Below are positions 7,581 to 15,200 of a stretch of DNA of 16,485 nucleotides, one piece after another. The translations under genes were made by a program, and so were the position numbers. A model generated the notes under the pieces. That model was not told the origin of the DNA. It ran no database searches and was given only the letters and a program-made list of their open reading frames with translations. The first letter of the stretch is position 1; each line of letters opens with the position of its first letter. This DNA is from Deltaproteobacteria bacterium (GTDB taxonomy: Bacteria; Desulfobacterota; JAFDIG01), in the NCBI GenBank assembly GCA_019308145.1, contig JAFDIG010000014.1, positions 1-16,485 on the forward strand, written 5' to 3'.

Positions 7581-8791
7581 TATGACCTCCTATCTATTTT
7601 AGTAACCATAAATGTAAAAGCCATCCCTACAACTATTAGGGTTGCACAAAAATAATAAAGAACAGAATAATTCCAGTTAGCAATAAAAAATCCCCCAATA
7701 AATGGGCCAAGGAAGAAACCTCCTTGAAACATCTCTAAACCTAAATTTGTGTTCAAAGCTCTAAAACGTGGAAGAGAAATATCAAATATCAAACTGTTTA
7801 AAACAGGAAGAGCACCCCCCCAAGACAATCCAAAAAAGAAGCCAAGCCAATAAAATAATAATATACCTTTAATATTTGCCAAAAGTATATATCCAACCAT
7901 TAACCCAAAAAGAGAAATAAACAGAAGAACAGATTTGTTAAACTTATCAAACATCCTTCCACCAAAAACTCTAACAGCGATTTCTGTAAATGTAGAGATG
8001 GTAAAAAACCAACCAGGATTTGTAATACCCACACTTTCTCCATAGCTTTTAATGAAATAAAAAATGGGAGTAAAAGCTGTAAAAAGTAGTAAAGAGATAA
8101 TTAGAAGTAACAAAATCCTTTTGTCACTTAAGTCTTCTATCAAATCATTTAAGTGTATTCTATCAGATGGTATTGCAGATTGTTTACTCTTTTTACCCTT
8201 TAAAAGAAAAAGCAAAGGGAAAACAAAAACCAAAATCAAAGCTGTTAGGTAAAGTACTGGTATAAACCCATCAAACTTTTTAATAAGAGGGGGAAGGATT
8301 GGCGGGATAACTGCATAAGGAAGAAGGGTAATCACTGATATCATCCCAAAAGCTTCACCACTTCTTTTAGGAGGGATAACCCCGACTACCTTTGCAATAA
8401 CTGCTGTTGCCATAATCACATAAGCCGCTCCATGCATTATCCTTACAAAAGCCATGCTCAGTTGACCCTTAGCAGGATAATATAAAAGCAAAGAGATAAT
8501 AACAGCTATGAGACTAATATATATCCATTTTATTGCATTTTCTGGATTAAGAATAGGGCTTACAAATGGGCGTATAACAAGGGCTGTTAAAGAGAACAAA
8601 CCAATAAGAAAACCAATCCATTCTGGTTCAATTGATAAACTCTTTAAATATTGATAGAATTGGAAAAATATTGCTATGTTGCAATAAACTAAAAAGATGA
8701 TCCCATTTAAAACAAGAAACTCTTTTGTGAAAAGAGCTTCCTTACTATCTTTTTTAAAAGTTAATTGATTATGGTTAGATTCCTTTTTCAT
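7580..8791 (-). CDS. Major facilitator superfamily transporter
   Basis: This 403-residue inner-membrane protein has twelve predicted helices in two groups of six, separated by a charged loop near 'LKGKKSKQSAIPSDRIHLND'. The loop between helices 8 and 9 carries 'GGRMFDKFNKS', a typical MFS loop motif. The loop between helices 2 and 3 ('RPFVSPILNPENAIKW') is degenerate. The start ATG overlaps the stop of the FAD-subunit gene (ATGA, 8788-8791) and has no clear SD, so translation is probably coupled. Its stop overlaps the SGNH start by 1 bp. Its position directly after the three hydroxylase subunits suggests that it moves the substrate or product of that enzyme. The sequence does not say which, or in which direction. 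Confidence 0.92.
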   Translation of the reverse strand: MKKESNHNQLTFKKDSKEALFTKEFLVLNGIIFLVYCNIAIFFQFYQYLKSLSIEPEWIGFLIGLFSLTALVIRPFVSPILNPENAIKWIYISLIAVIISLLLYYPAKGQLSMAFVRIMHGAAYVIMATAVIAKVVGVIPPKRSGEAFGMISVITLLPYAVIPPILPPLIKKFDGFIPVLYLTALILVFVFPLLFLLKGKKSKQSAIPSDRIHLNDLIEDLSDKRILLLLIISLLLFTAFTPIFYFIKSYGESVGITNPGWFFTISTFTEIAVRVFGGRMFDKFNKSVLLFISLFGLMVGYILLANIKGILLFYWLGFFFGLSWGGALPVLNSLIFDISLPRFRALNTNLGLEMFQGGFFLGPFIGGFFIANWNYSVLYYFCATLIVVGMAFTFMVTKIDRRS

Positions 8792-9630
8792 ATTTCATAT
8801 TTTATCAACCTAAGAACAAGGTTTGACGCAACAAGCTTTCTATATAGAGCAGTTGCCCTTATATCATCAATAGGGGAAACCTCCTTTTCAACAATAGATT
8901 TAAGAGCTTTTAATGTTTCAATAGAAAACTTCTTTCCTTTAAGAAAATCTTCTACATTATTAGATCTTATAACCATTGGTGCAACGCTTCCCCATGAAAG
9001 CCTTGCATCCTCTATATCTCCATTACTTGAAACCTTAAGAAGGGCTGCCATACTTACAATCGCAATCGATAAGGCTTTCCTCTGCCCAACCTTTTCATAA
9101 TGGTGAATTGTGTAATTGTTATTCTTTCTTATAAAGATTCCTTTTAGAATTTGTCCCTTTTTTAATGATGTTTTCCCTGGTCCAGTTATAAAATCTTTTA
9201 TAGCAACTATTGACAAAGAATCTTTTGTACAAATCTCAAGCTCTGCATCTAAAATATATAATGGAGGAAGGGTATCTCCTGCTGGTGAAGCAGTGCAGAT
9301 ATTACCCCCAATTGTTCCCATATTCCTTATCAAAGGAGAACCTAATACCTTAATTGCTTTTAATAAAACAGGAAAATTTTCTTTGATTATATGATTGCTT
9401 AACAATTCGGTATGAGTAGTGCAAGCACCTATCCATATTTTATCATTATCTTCTCTAATCCCCTTTAATTCATCGATCCTCTCAATACAGACAATAGAAG
9501 ATGGATTTATGATCCCTTTTTGCATCTTCACAAGAAAATCTGTTCCACCAGCATAAATAGAGATATCAGGATCTTTTGATAATATTTCCCAGAGTTCATC
9601 AAGAGATTTTGGTAAAAATAGTTTTCTCAT
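8788..9630 (-). CDS. Molybdenum hydroxylase, FAD-binding medium subunit
   Basis: This is the flavoprotein subunit of a three-subunit xanthine-dehydrogenase-family enzyme; it passes electrons from the 2Fe-2S centres to the final acceptor. FAD-contact motifs are 'YAGGTDFLVKM' (26-36) and 'RNMGTIGGNICTASPAGD' (102-119), and the C-terminal CO-dehydrogenase flavoprotein domain is present ('EKVGQRKALSIAIVSMA'). The length of 280 residues is normal for this subunit. I chose the ATG at 9628-9630, which forms an ATGA overlap with the stop of the small subunit. A reading from TTG at 9693 would add 21 residues that do not fit the family and overlap the small subunit by 67 bp. No 4Fe-4S insert of the hydroxybenzoyl-CoA reductase type is visible. 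Confidence 0.93.
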   Translation of the reverse strand: MRKLFLPKSLDELWEILSKDPDISIYAGGTDFLVKMQKGIINPSSIVCIERIDELKGIREDNDKIWIGACTTHTELLSNHIIKENFPVLLKAIKVLGSPLIRNMGTIGGNICTASPAGDTLPPLYILDAELEICTKDSLSIVAIKDFITGPGKTSLKKGQILKGIFIRKNNNYTIHHYEKVGQRKALSIAIVSMAALLKVSSNGDIEDARLSWGSVAPMVIRSNNVEDFLKGKKFSIETLKALKSIVEKEVSPIDDIRATALYRKLVASNLVLRLIKYEI

Positions 9631-10088
9631 AGCTCTCTTTTTGCTGCTGCTTCTATAGCATCGACGATCTTTTGATAACCAGTGCAACGACAAAGGTTGC
9701 CACTTATAGCCTCTCTAATTTCATCACGGCTCGGCTTTTTATTTCTTTTAAGCAGATCAAAGGAGACCAAAACCATTCCAGGGGTACAGAAACCACATTG
9801 AACTGCCCCATGTTTTATAAATGCTTCTTGTATTGGATGCATATCACTATCTTTTTTAATCCCTTCAATTGTTATAATCTCTCTTCCTTCAAGCTGAGCT
9901 GCTAACATAAGACAGGAAAGCTTAGGGCTACCATCTACTAAAATGGTGCAACTTCCGCACTCACCTCTTCCACATGCCTCTTTTGTTCCAGTTAAACCTA
10001 AATCCTCTCTAATGACATCAATAACTCTGCGGTCTGCTTCCACATCAATAACCTTAGTTTCTCCATTTAAAATAAATCTGATCTTCAA
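9627..10088 (-). CDS. Molybdenum hydroxylase, 2Fe-2S small subunit
   Basis: This 153-residue electron-transfer subunit has eight cysteines in the two expected sets. The plant-ferredoxin-type cluster uses Cys39, 44, 47 and 59 ('ACGRGECGSC' plus 'KLSC'), and the C-terminal cluster uses Cys98, 101, 133 and 135 ('QCGFCTPGM' and 'NLCRCTGYQ'). The start is a TTG at 10086-10088 overlapping the TGA of the large subunit, supported by AAGGAG (10097-10102) with 8 nt spacing. The encoded start 'MKIRFILNGE' matches the family's usual beginning. No leader peptide is present, so the complex should be cytoplasmic. Confidence 0.96.
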   Translation of the reverse strand: MKIRFILNGETKVIDVEADRRVIDVIREDLGLTGTKEACGRGECGSCTILVDGSPKLSCLMLAAQLEGREIITIEGIKKDSDMHPIQEAFIKHGAVQCGFCTPGMVLVSFDLLKRNKKPSRDEIREAISGNLCRCTGYQKIVDAIEAAAKREL

Positions 10089-12397
10089 TTACTCATCTCC
10101 TTTTTCTCTTTTAAAGCCATCAATATCCTCTCACCAGTTAAAGGTGAACGAAATATCCTTATATCTAATGCATCTGCCACTCCATTAGCAACAGCAGGAA
10201 GAGGTCCATTGGTATTTATCTCTCCTGCACCTTTCATACCAAAAGGACCACTTGATTCATGTAGTTCAACATTAATTGATTCTATATCAGGCAAATCCAT
10301 CGCGGTTGGAATGATATAAGTAGAGAAATCCAATGTTTTAGCTTTACCATCTTCAACAACAAAATCCTCATAAATGGCATATCCCAATCCTTGTGCAATT
10401 GCTCCATGGATCTGTTGCTCTAAGATTTGAGGATTGATTATTTTACCTGAATCAGTGATTGATAAATATTTTTTTACTTCCACCTCGCCTGTGAGTTCAT
10501 CAATTTCAACATAAGCAAGATGAGAAACAAATGAAAAAATAAGATGTGGAATACCATGCAATCTTAATCTTTCATCTATTGAGACCAATTCCTTTGAGAC
10601 TGGTGCTCTATAATGTTTAGTAACAATTCTTTCAGAATCATTAAGAAATTTTGTAATCTCTTTTAAAAGAAAGCTTTTTCCAGTTGGTAAATGAATTATC
10701 TTGCCAGGAACCATTGTAAACTCATCTATAGATTTTGCCATAATCAGATCTGCTACCCTATTTAATATATATTCTTTAAGGGTTTTAGAAGCATCTATAA
10801 GGGCATTCCCAAATGTATATGTTGTTCTGCTTGCAGATGATGAACCTGATGACAGAGTCTTTTCTGTATCAGGGAGTATAAGTTCAATGTTATCTATATC
10901 TTGATTAAGGATATTAGCTGCTATTTGCATATAAGAGTTTATGTTTCCTTGCCCCATATCAACAACACCACAAAATATCCTAAACTTACCATCTTCGGTA
11001 AGCTCTATTTTTGCATTTGCATAATCAGGGACAACCGGGCCATATCCCATTGCGTGCATAATAGAGGCAATACCAACTCCCCGTTTTTTAAATATAGGAG
11101 CATCTCTTTTCCATCTCTCCCTTTCTTTCCATAATGGATGTTGTTTTAATATATTAAGACAATCAGTAATACCTGTAGATGAAAGCATGGTTGTTCCTAT
11201 AGGGATTTTATCTCCTTTTTTTATTACATTTCTCAATCTTATCTCAAGAGGTGATAAATTTAATCTTTTAGCAACCATATCAACCATCTGTTCCATTGCA
11301 AAAGTTACCTGAGGAACACCAAATGCTCTAAATGCTCCACCAATCGGGTTATTTGTATAAACAACCCAACCTTTAAGATTTGTATTTGGAATATGGTAAG
11401 GACCTCCGGAATGCTCCAAACCTAAAGCCATGACAACCCCACCAAGATGATCATAAGGTCCTGTATCATAAAAAAATCTAACATCAAGCGCATGGAGTTT
11501 TCCATCCTTTTTTGCACCAAGTTTATAGTATAAACGCGCTTGATGTCGTTTAACACTTGATATGAAGCTTTCTTCTCTATTTAACCAGATTTTAACTGGC
11601 TTTCCAGGAACCGTAAGTGCTGCCAACCCAAGGAGTGTCTGAACTGTTATGCCATCCTTTCCCCCAAAAGCACCACCACAATAAGGAGCAATAATCCTAA
11701 CCTTTTTTATATCAAGCCCAAGTGCTTCAGCCACCTCTGAACGGTCCCTAAAAGGTGTCTGAGTAGAGACTGTTATAGTAAGCATTCCATCAGAATCTAA
11801 AATTGCCCATCCAGCCTCTGTCTCAAGATATGCGTGTTCTTGATATGGCACTTCAAAGGAAGCTTCAACAACCAGATCACATTCAGAAAATGCCTTATTT
11901 CCTTTGCCGGTTTCAATTTTCCCATGAAGCAATACATTACCATCAGGATTATCTTCATGAACGAGGTTTTTTTTATCATTAATCGCTTTTTCAGCATCAA
12001 AAATTAGTGGCAAAGGTTCATAATCAATAGCGATTAAACTTAATGCATGCATAAGTACCTTTTTATCTTTAGCTAAAACAAGAGCAACAGCATCACCAGC
12101 ATATCTTATCTTATCATCTACTAATACTGGCTGATCCTTCCTTACCACACCTTGCCTGTTAGTTCCTTTGACATCCTTATGGGTGAGAACATCAATTACT
12201 CCTTTAAGATGTTTTGCTTTATCTATTTTTATCTTTTTGAGTCTTGCATGTGGTATACCAGCACGTTTTACACCAACCCAAATCATATCTTTTGAATGAT
12301 AGTCAGAAGCATACTTTTCTAATCCCCTTACCTTATTGAAGGCATCTATACGAGGGATTATCCTACCTATTTCAACAATTTTTCTATCTAACTTCAT
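10085..12397 (-). CDS. Molybdenum hydroxylase, molybdopterin-binding large subunit
   Basis: This is the catalytic subunit (770 residues) of a xanthine-dehydrogenase/aldehyde-oxidase-family enzyme, which hydroxylates a carbon with water at a molybdenum centre. Cofactor-binding motifs are GGAFGGKDG (241-249), MGQGN (481-485), 'SSASRTTYTFGNA' (about 519-531) and 'GAIAQGLG' (665-672). Glu726 in 'KGAGEI' is the expected catalytic base. Arg357 in 'GAFRAFGVPQ' lines up with bovine XDH Arg880, while the position of bovine Glu802 appears to be Asp248. There is no AYxCSFR loop, so it is not a form I CO dehydrogenase. The ATG at 12395-12397 has only a weak SD. Gene order large-small-medium with TTGA and ATGA overlaps points to one complex. 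The substrate is unknown; no Mo-cofactor sulfurase or maturation gene is in the window. Confidence 0.93.
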   Translation of the reverse strand: MKLDRKIVEIGRIIPRIDAFNKVRGLEKYASDYHSKDMIWVGVKRAGIPHARLKKIKIDKAKHLKGVIDVLTHKDVKGTNRQGVVRKDQPVLVDDKIRYAGDAVALVLAKDKKVLMHALSLIAIDYEPLPLIFDAEKAINDKKNLVHEDNPDGNVLLHGKIETGKGNKAFSECDLVVEASFEVPYQEHAYLETEAGWAILDSDGMLTITVSTQTPFRDRSEVAEALGLDIKKVRIIAPYCGGAFGGKDGITVQTLLGLAALTVPGKPVKIWLNREESFISSVKRHQARLYYKLGAKKDGKLHALDVRFFYDTGPYDHLGGVVMALGLEHSGGPYHIPNTNLKGWVVYTNNPIGGAFRAFGVPQVTFAMEQMVDMVAKRLNLSPLEIRLRNVIKKGDKIPIGTTMLSSTGITDCLNILKQHPLWKERERWKRDAPIFKKRGVGIASIMHAMGYGPVVPDYANAKIELTEDGKFRIFCGVVDMGQGNINSYMQIAANILNQDIDNIELILPDTEKTLSSGSSSASRTTYTFGNALIDASKTLKEYILNRVADLIMAKSIDEFTMVPGKIIHLPTGKSFLLKEITKFLNDSERIVTKHYRAPVSKELVSIDERLRLHGIPHLIFSFVSHLAYVEIDELTGEVEVKKYLSITDSGKIINPQILEQQIHGAIAQGLGYAIYEDFVVEDGKAKTLDFSTYIIPTAMDLPDIESINVELHESSGPFGMKGAGEINTNGPLPAVANGVADALDIRIFRSPLTGERILMALKEKKEMSN

Positions 12398-12452
12398 TGA
12401 ACTTTTTTTATTTCAAGAAAATAAAAGATTTTTAAAGAAATAAGTTAAGGTT

Positions 12453-13589
12453 TTATAATTTTTTTTGGTTTTCAATCCTTGCTGTGTTAAGCACTTTTGA
12501 TAATGCCTCAATAAAAGCCTCCATTACCTCAAGCTTATCTATTGTTACACGAATCCAATTAGGAAACCTAAAACCTGTCATAGTGCGAACCATGATACCC
12601 TTTGACATAAGCTTACGATATGCAAGGCTATCACTCATAGGAAGCTTTATCATTATGAAATTCCCTTCTCCATTTACATATTGTAGCCTCAAAAGATCAA
12701 GTTCTTTAACAAGGAAATCCTTGCCCTTCTTTACCATCTCCCGTGTTTTAAAGATATGCTCCTGATCATCAATCGCAGCAAAAGCAGCTTCCTGAGCTAA
12801 CACATTAACAGAATATACAACACATGTGCGGCGTATAATATTCACTACATCAAGGCTACCAACCAAATAACCTATCCGAAGCCCTGCTAAACCATACATC
12901 TTGGAAAAGGTTCTAAAAACAACAAGGTTTGGATATTCACTGAGGAGTTTTATGCTATCAGGATAATCTTCTTTTTCAACAAACTCAAAATATGCTTCAT
13001 CAACAACTACGATCTGTCTCCCATTGATCTTATCCAAAAAATTGCGTAGTTTATCCTCACTCCAGTAACTTCCAGTGGGATTATTGGGGTTGCACACAAA
13101 GAGAATCTTTGTCCTTTCATCAATATGACTCAACATCCCTTCATCATCAAAACCAAAATTCTTAAGTGGCACAAGGCGAGCCTCAAATCCAGAGAATTCA
13201 GCAACCCATTCATAAACAGCAAAGGTTCCATCAGCAGTTATGATATTATCGCCTTCCTGACAAAAAGCCTTGATCACAAAAGTAATTACCTCATTAGCAC
13301 CATTTCCAACAAGAAACTGTTCAGGATTAAGACCAAAACGGTCAGCAAGTTTATATCGGAGATGATAAGCATCTCCACTTGGATAGATAGATGCAGAATG
13401 GGGAGGGAACCTCTTGATTATACTCTGGGCAACAGGTGGGGGACCAAGAGGGTTTTCATTGTTGTTTAAACGATATAAATATCTACACCCAAACAATCTT
13501 TTAAGCACATCATCTGGTTTGCTGGGTATATAAGCCTCGAAATGTTTTACATAGTCAGGAACAAGCCTATCCAGGTCAGGGTATTTCAT
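12453..13589 (-). CDS. hisC: Class I/II PLP aminotransferase, histidinol-phosphate aminotransferase-like
   Basis: This 378-residue fold-type I PLP enzyme is of HisC length and pattern. HisC transfers an amino group between glutamate and imidazole-acetol phosphate in histidine synthesis. Visible motifs are 'LNNNENPLGPP' (41-51), 'CNPNNPTG' (166-173), 'VVDEAYFEF' (195-203), the Schiff-base Lys230 in 'RTFSKMYGLAGLRIGY', and Arg347 in 'NWIRVTI', which should bind the substrate carboxylate or phosphate end. The ATG at 13587-13589 overlaps the stop of the preceding gene by 1 bp (TAATG) and has an AGGGGA site upstream. No other his gene is in the window. Related enzymes act on aromatic amino acids or cobalamin precursors, so the true substrate may differ; the symbol reflects family resemblance. 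Confidence 0.82.
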   Translation of the reverse strand: MKYPDLDRLVPDYVKHFEAYIPSKPDDVLKRLFGCRYLYRLNNNENPLGPPPVAQSIIKRFPPHSASIYPSGDAYHLRYKLADRFGLNPEQFLVGNGANEVITFVIKAFCQEGDNIITADGTFAVYEWVAEFSGFEARLVPLKNFGFDDEGMLSHIDERTKILFVCNPNNPTGSYWSEDKLRNFLDKINGRQIVVVDEAYFEFVEKEDYPDSIKLLSEYPNLVVFRTFSKMYGLAGLRIGYLVGSLDVVNIIRRTCVVYSVNVLAQEAAFAAIDDQEHIFKTREMVKKGKDFLVKELDLLRLQYVNGEGNFIMIKLPMSDSLAYRKLMSKGIMVRTMTGFRFPNWIRVTIDKLEVMEAFIEALSKVLNTARIENQKKL

Positions 13590-14920
13590 TAATGCTTTTC
13601 CCCTAACTGAAATAATACTATGTCTCCAATACCCCCATAAGGCAAAATAATTCTTGGTTTAAAATTATGATTAAATAGTGCAGGGACAAACTCAACCTGC
13701 CAGGACTTACCCAAATCCATTTCAAAAAAGATTGTACTAAGTGATTCTTTTTTAAAAAGATCTAAATGGGCACCAATATTTTTATCACTATCCAGACCTG
13801 AACAAAGCGGACGAAGTGTTACAAAATTATTGATGCGGTCAAATTCAGCAGAAAGAACGGAAAATTGCTCTTTAGTCTCTCCTTGATCCCTAACCAATCT
13901 GATCATCCGAGGCAAGACAAGGCGTTTATACTCTTCTTTAAGAAATTCCTCTAAAGCAGGATGTGACCATACAGTACTTCCTAAATCTTCTTGCATCTGG
14001 CGAAAATAAGCAGTAATAGAAAAGGGAGAACCATCTTTTGTGAAAAAGGTGAGAGAACCTAAAGGTTCAAAATAATCTTTTGGCAACTCTAATGTTGGAT
14101 AACGATTGATAAGCCCAACAGCATCGCTTTTGGCTATTGCCTTAATGCACTCTTCTATAAGTCTCTCTGCTATAGATAAATCTGATCCTTGAGTAAAAAT
14201 GTACGGGCCAAAACACTCCACTGTTTTTGAACCTAACCAATGCCATAGGGTCCCCCCAATAATCCGTTCTTTCTGATCTATCGCGACAACAGCCTCATAT
14301 TCACCACTTCTCACCATATCGACTACTTTGCCAGGAAATCTAAAATCTTTAGGAAAGCTAAAAGATTTATAATGACTATTTAATAGCATAACAAAGAGCT
14401 TCAGATCCTCACCTGTAGCTGATTTTATTGAAAATTCTACTACATTCTCCACTGAGGGTAAGGTTGTGAGATCAAATTCATCTACCGAAGGATATGACTT
14501 TTCTTTTGTAAGAATCAGATGTATACTTTGGGCTCCTTCTTGCTTTACTTGGAGTCTATCAACAGAACGAGAGGCAATCAAAAGTCCCATTTCTTCTAAA
14601 CTTGCTTCTTCATGAGGTGAAATAGTTGTGGTAAGATTAAATGCTCTCATATTAAAATTATTTGCTGAAAATAAGAAATCTGCTTTAACATAATATATAC
14701 CGCTTGAACATCGAATAGTTATTATATGATCTGTTGAGGAGGCTTTTATAAGATATAAAAAGATCTCTTCAGTTGCTAAGGTAAGAGCTAATGCTTCCTT
14801 TTTGTTGAGTCCAAAGGCAAGAGCACTATTCTCTACAAATGATGTTGCAACAGGTAAAAATGTGGGATCAACTCTAATTGATAATAAAATTCCTTTATCT
14901 TTATTAATATTATTATTCAA
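13589..14920 (-). CDS. Degenerate RsbW-like HATPase fused to GNAT-like domain
   Basis: This is the first gene of the large minus-strand block (443 residues). Residues about 10-140 follow the pattern of an RsbW-type anti-sigma kinase, for example 'ALTLATEEIFLYLIKAS' against 'IELATEEALVNISKYA' in the intact kinase at 4593-5006. The N-box Asn is replaced by Tyr56, and the G1 'DNG' by 'FSA', so ATP binding is doubtful. Residues about 160-300 resemble the GNAT domain of the protein at 5460-6491, but the acetyl-CoA loop is replaced by 'IFTQGSDLSIAERL'. The end ('FNHNFKPRIILPYGGIGDIVLFQLG') matches the C-terminal pattern of that same protein. I start it at the TTG (14918-14920), with GGGAG 8 nt upstream; no ATG is in frame before residue 91. 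It may act as a non-catalytic binding partner in the switch. The exact function is unknown. Confidence 0.8.
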   Translation of the reverse strand: MNNNINKDKGILLSIRVDPTFLPVATSFVENSALAFGLNKKEALALTLATEEIFLYLIKASSTDHIITIRCSSGIYYVKADFLFSANNFNMRAFNLTTTISPHEEASLEEMGLLIASRSVDRLQVKQEGAQSIHLILTKEKSYPSVDEFDLTTLPSVENVVEFSIKSATGEDLKLFVMLLNSHYKSFSFPKDFRFPGKVVDMVRSGEYEAVVAIDQKERIIGGTLWHWLGSKTVECFGPYIFTQGSDLSIAERLIEECIKAIAKSDAVGLINRYPTLELPKDYFEPLGSLTFFTKDGSPFSITAYFRQMQEDLGSTVWSHPALEEFLKEEYKRLVLPRMIRLVRDQGETKEQFSVLSAEFDRINNFVTLRPLCSGLDSDKNIGAHLDLFKKESLSTIFFEMDLGKSWQVEFVPALFNHNFKPRIILPYGGIGDIVLFQLGEKH

Positions 14921-14928
14921 TGTTTATT

Positions 14929-14933
14929 CTCCC
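14929..14933 (-). promoter_or_regulatory. Ribosome binding site supporting a TTG start
   Basis: GGGAG on the minus strand, 8 nt before the TTG at 14918-14920. It is the only SD-like site near the beginning of this reading frame; a nearby ATG (at the GGGAG itself) is followed at once by a stop. Confidence 0.6.
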
Positions 14934-14960
14934 ATTATTTAATTAGTTCGCACTGAAATT

Positions 14961-14985
14961 GGTGGGATATAAAATCCCACCCTAC
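14961..14985 (-). repeat. REP-like element: GTAG followed by a perfect hairpin
   Basis: Read on the minus strand, GTAG (14982-14985) is followed directly by GGTGGGAT, a 5-nt loop TTTAT, and ATCCCACC, a perfect 8-bp stem (14961-14981). This is the layout of REP sequences mobilised by RAYT/TnpA-REP transposases, which recognise a GTAG or GGAG tetranucleotide 5' of the stem. It lies between the predicted operon promoter and its first gene, so the hairpin should be in the mRNA leader. It is not placed to terminate any gene and has no adjoining U-run. No RAYT gene is in the window. Confidence 0.6.
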
Positions 14986-15057
14986 AAAAATAAAGAATTT
15001 TTTTTATTTTAAACCACTAAGGTTAGCCAAATTTAAATATAGATTTTTTTGAAATTT

Positions 15058-15086
15058 ATATTAAATACTTGATTATAAAATGTCAA
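15058..15086 (-). promoter_or_regulatory. Candidate sigma70-type promoter for the large minus-strand block
   Basis: On the minus strand a full-consensus TTGACA (15081-15086) is followed after 17 nt by TAATAT (15058-15063, four of six matches). A transcript from here would have a leader of about 130 nt that includes the REP-like hairpin, then enter the gene at 14920. It is the best promoter match in the divergent region, but the DNA is very AT-rich. Confidence 0.5.
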
Positions 15087-15145
15087 TTTCTTTTCATAAT
15101 GAATCTATTTTGTTGTAAAAATTAAAAATCATTGTTAGAAAAATA

Positions 15146-15174
15146 TTGACTCTTAAAGATAAGAATGATTAAAT
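15146..15174 (+). promoter_or_regulatory. Candidate promoter for lepB
   Basis: TTGACT (15146-15151) and TTAAAT (15169-15174) are 17 nt apart. Transcription would begin near 15181, just before the AAGGAGG site, giving a short leader of about 20 nt. The -10 match is only moderate. Confidence 0.38.
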
Positions 15175-15182
15175 CCCTTGAA

Positions 15183-15191
15183 AAGGAGGAG
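15183..15191 (+). promoter_or_regulatory. Strong ribosome binding site deciding the lepB start
   Basis: AAGGAGGAG lies 9-11 nt before the ATG at 15201. It is downstream of the in-frame ATG at 15165, which has no SD, and so favours the shorter protein. Confidence 0.75.
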
Positions 15192-15200
15192 ATTTATAAT

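Noticed and set aside
9631..9693. Longer FAD subunit starting at TTG 9693
   Set aside because: It would overlap the small subunit by 67 bp, adds a basic non-family extension, and the ATGA overlap at 9627-9630 is typical coupling.
10085..12397. Form I aerobic CO dehydrogenase
   Set aside because: The AYxCSFR active-site loop is absent; 'GAFRAFGVPQ' is present instead, as in the xanthine-dehydrogenase branch.
12398..12452. AT-only 7-bp stem (TTTATTT/AAATAAA) before the large hydroxylase subunit as an attenuator
   Set aside because: It has no G-C pair, and such stems are expected by chance in DNA this AT-rich.
13125..13469. Plus-strand open frame inside the aminotransferase gene
   Set aside because: It lies opposite conserved HisC motifs and has no recognisable protein features.
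14961..14981. Hairpin read as a transcription terminator
   Set aside because: It lies between divergent genes, so no transcript ends here, and no U-run follows the stem directly on either strand.
15165..15200. Longer LepB starting at ATG 15165
   Set aside because: It has no SD, while AAGGAGGAG sits just before the ATG at 15201.
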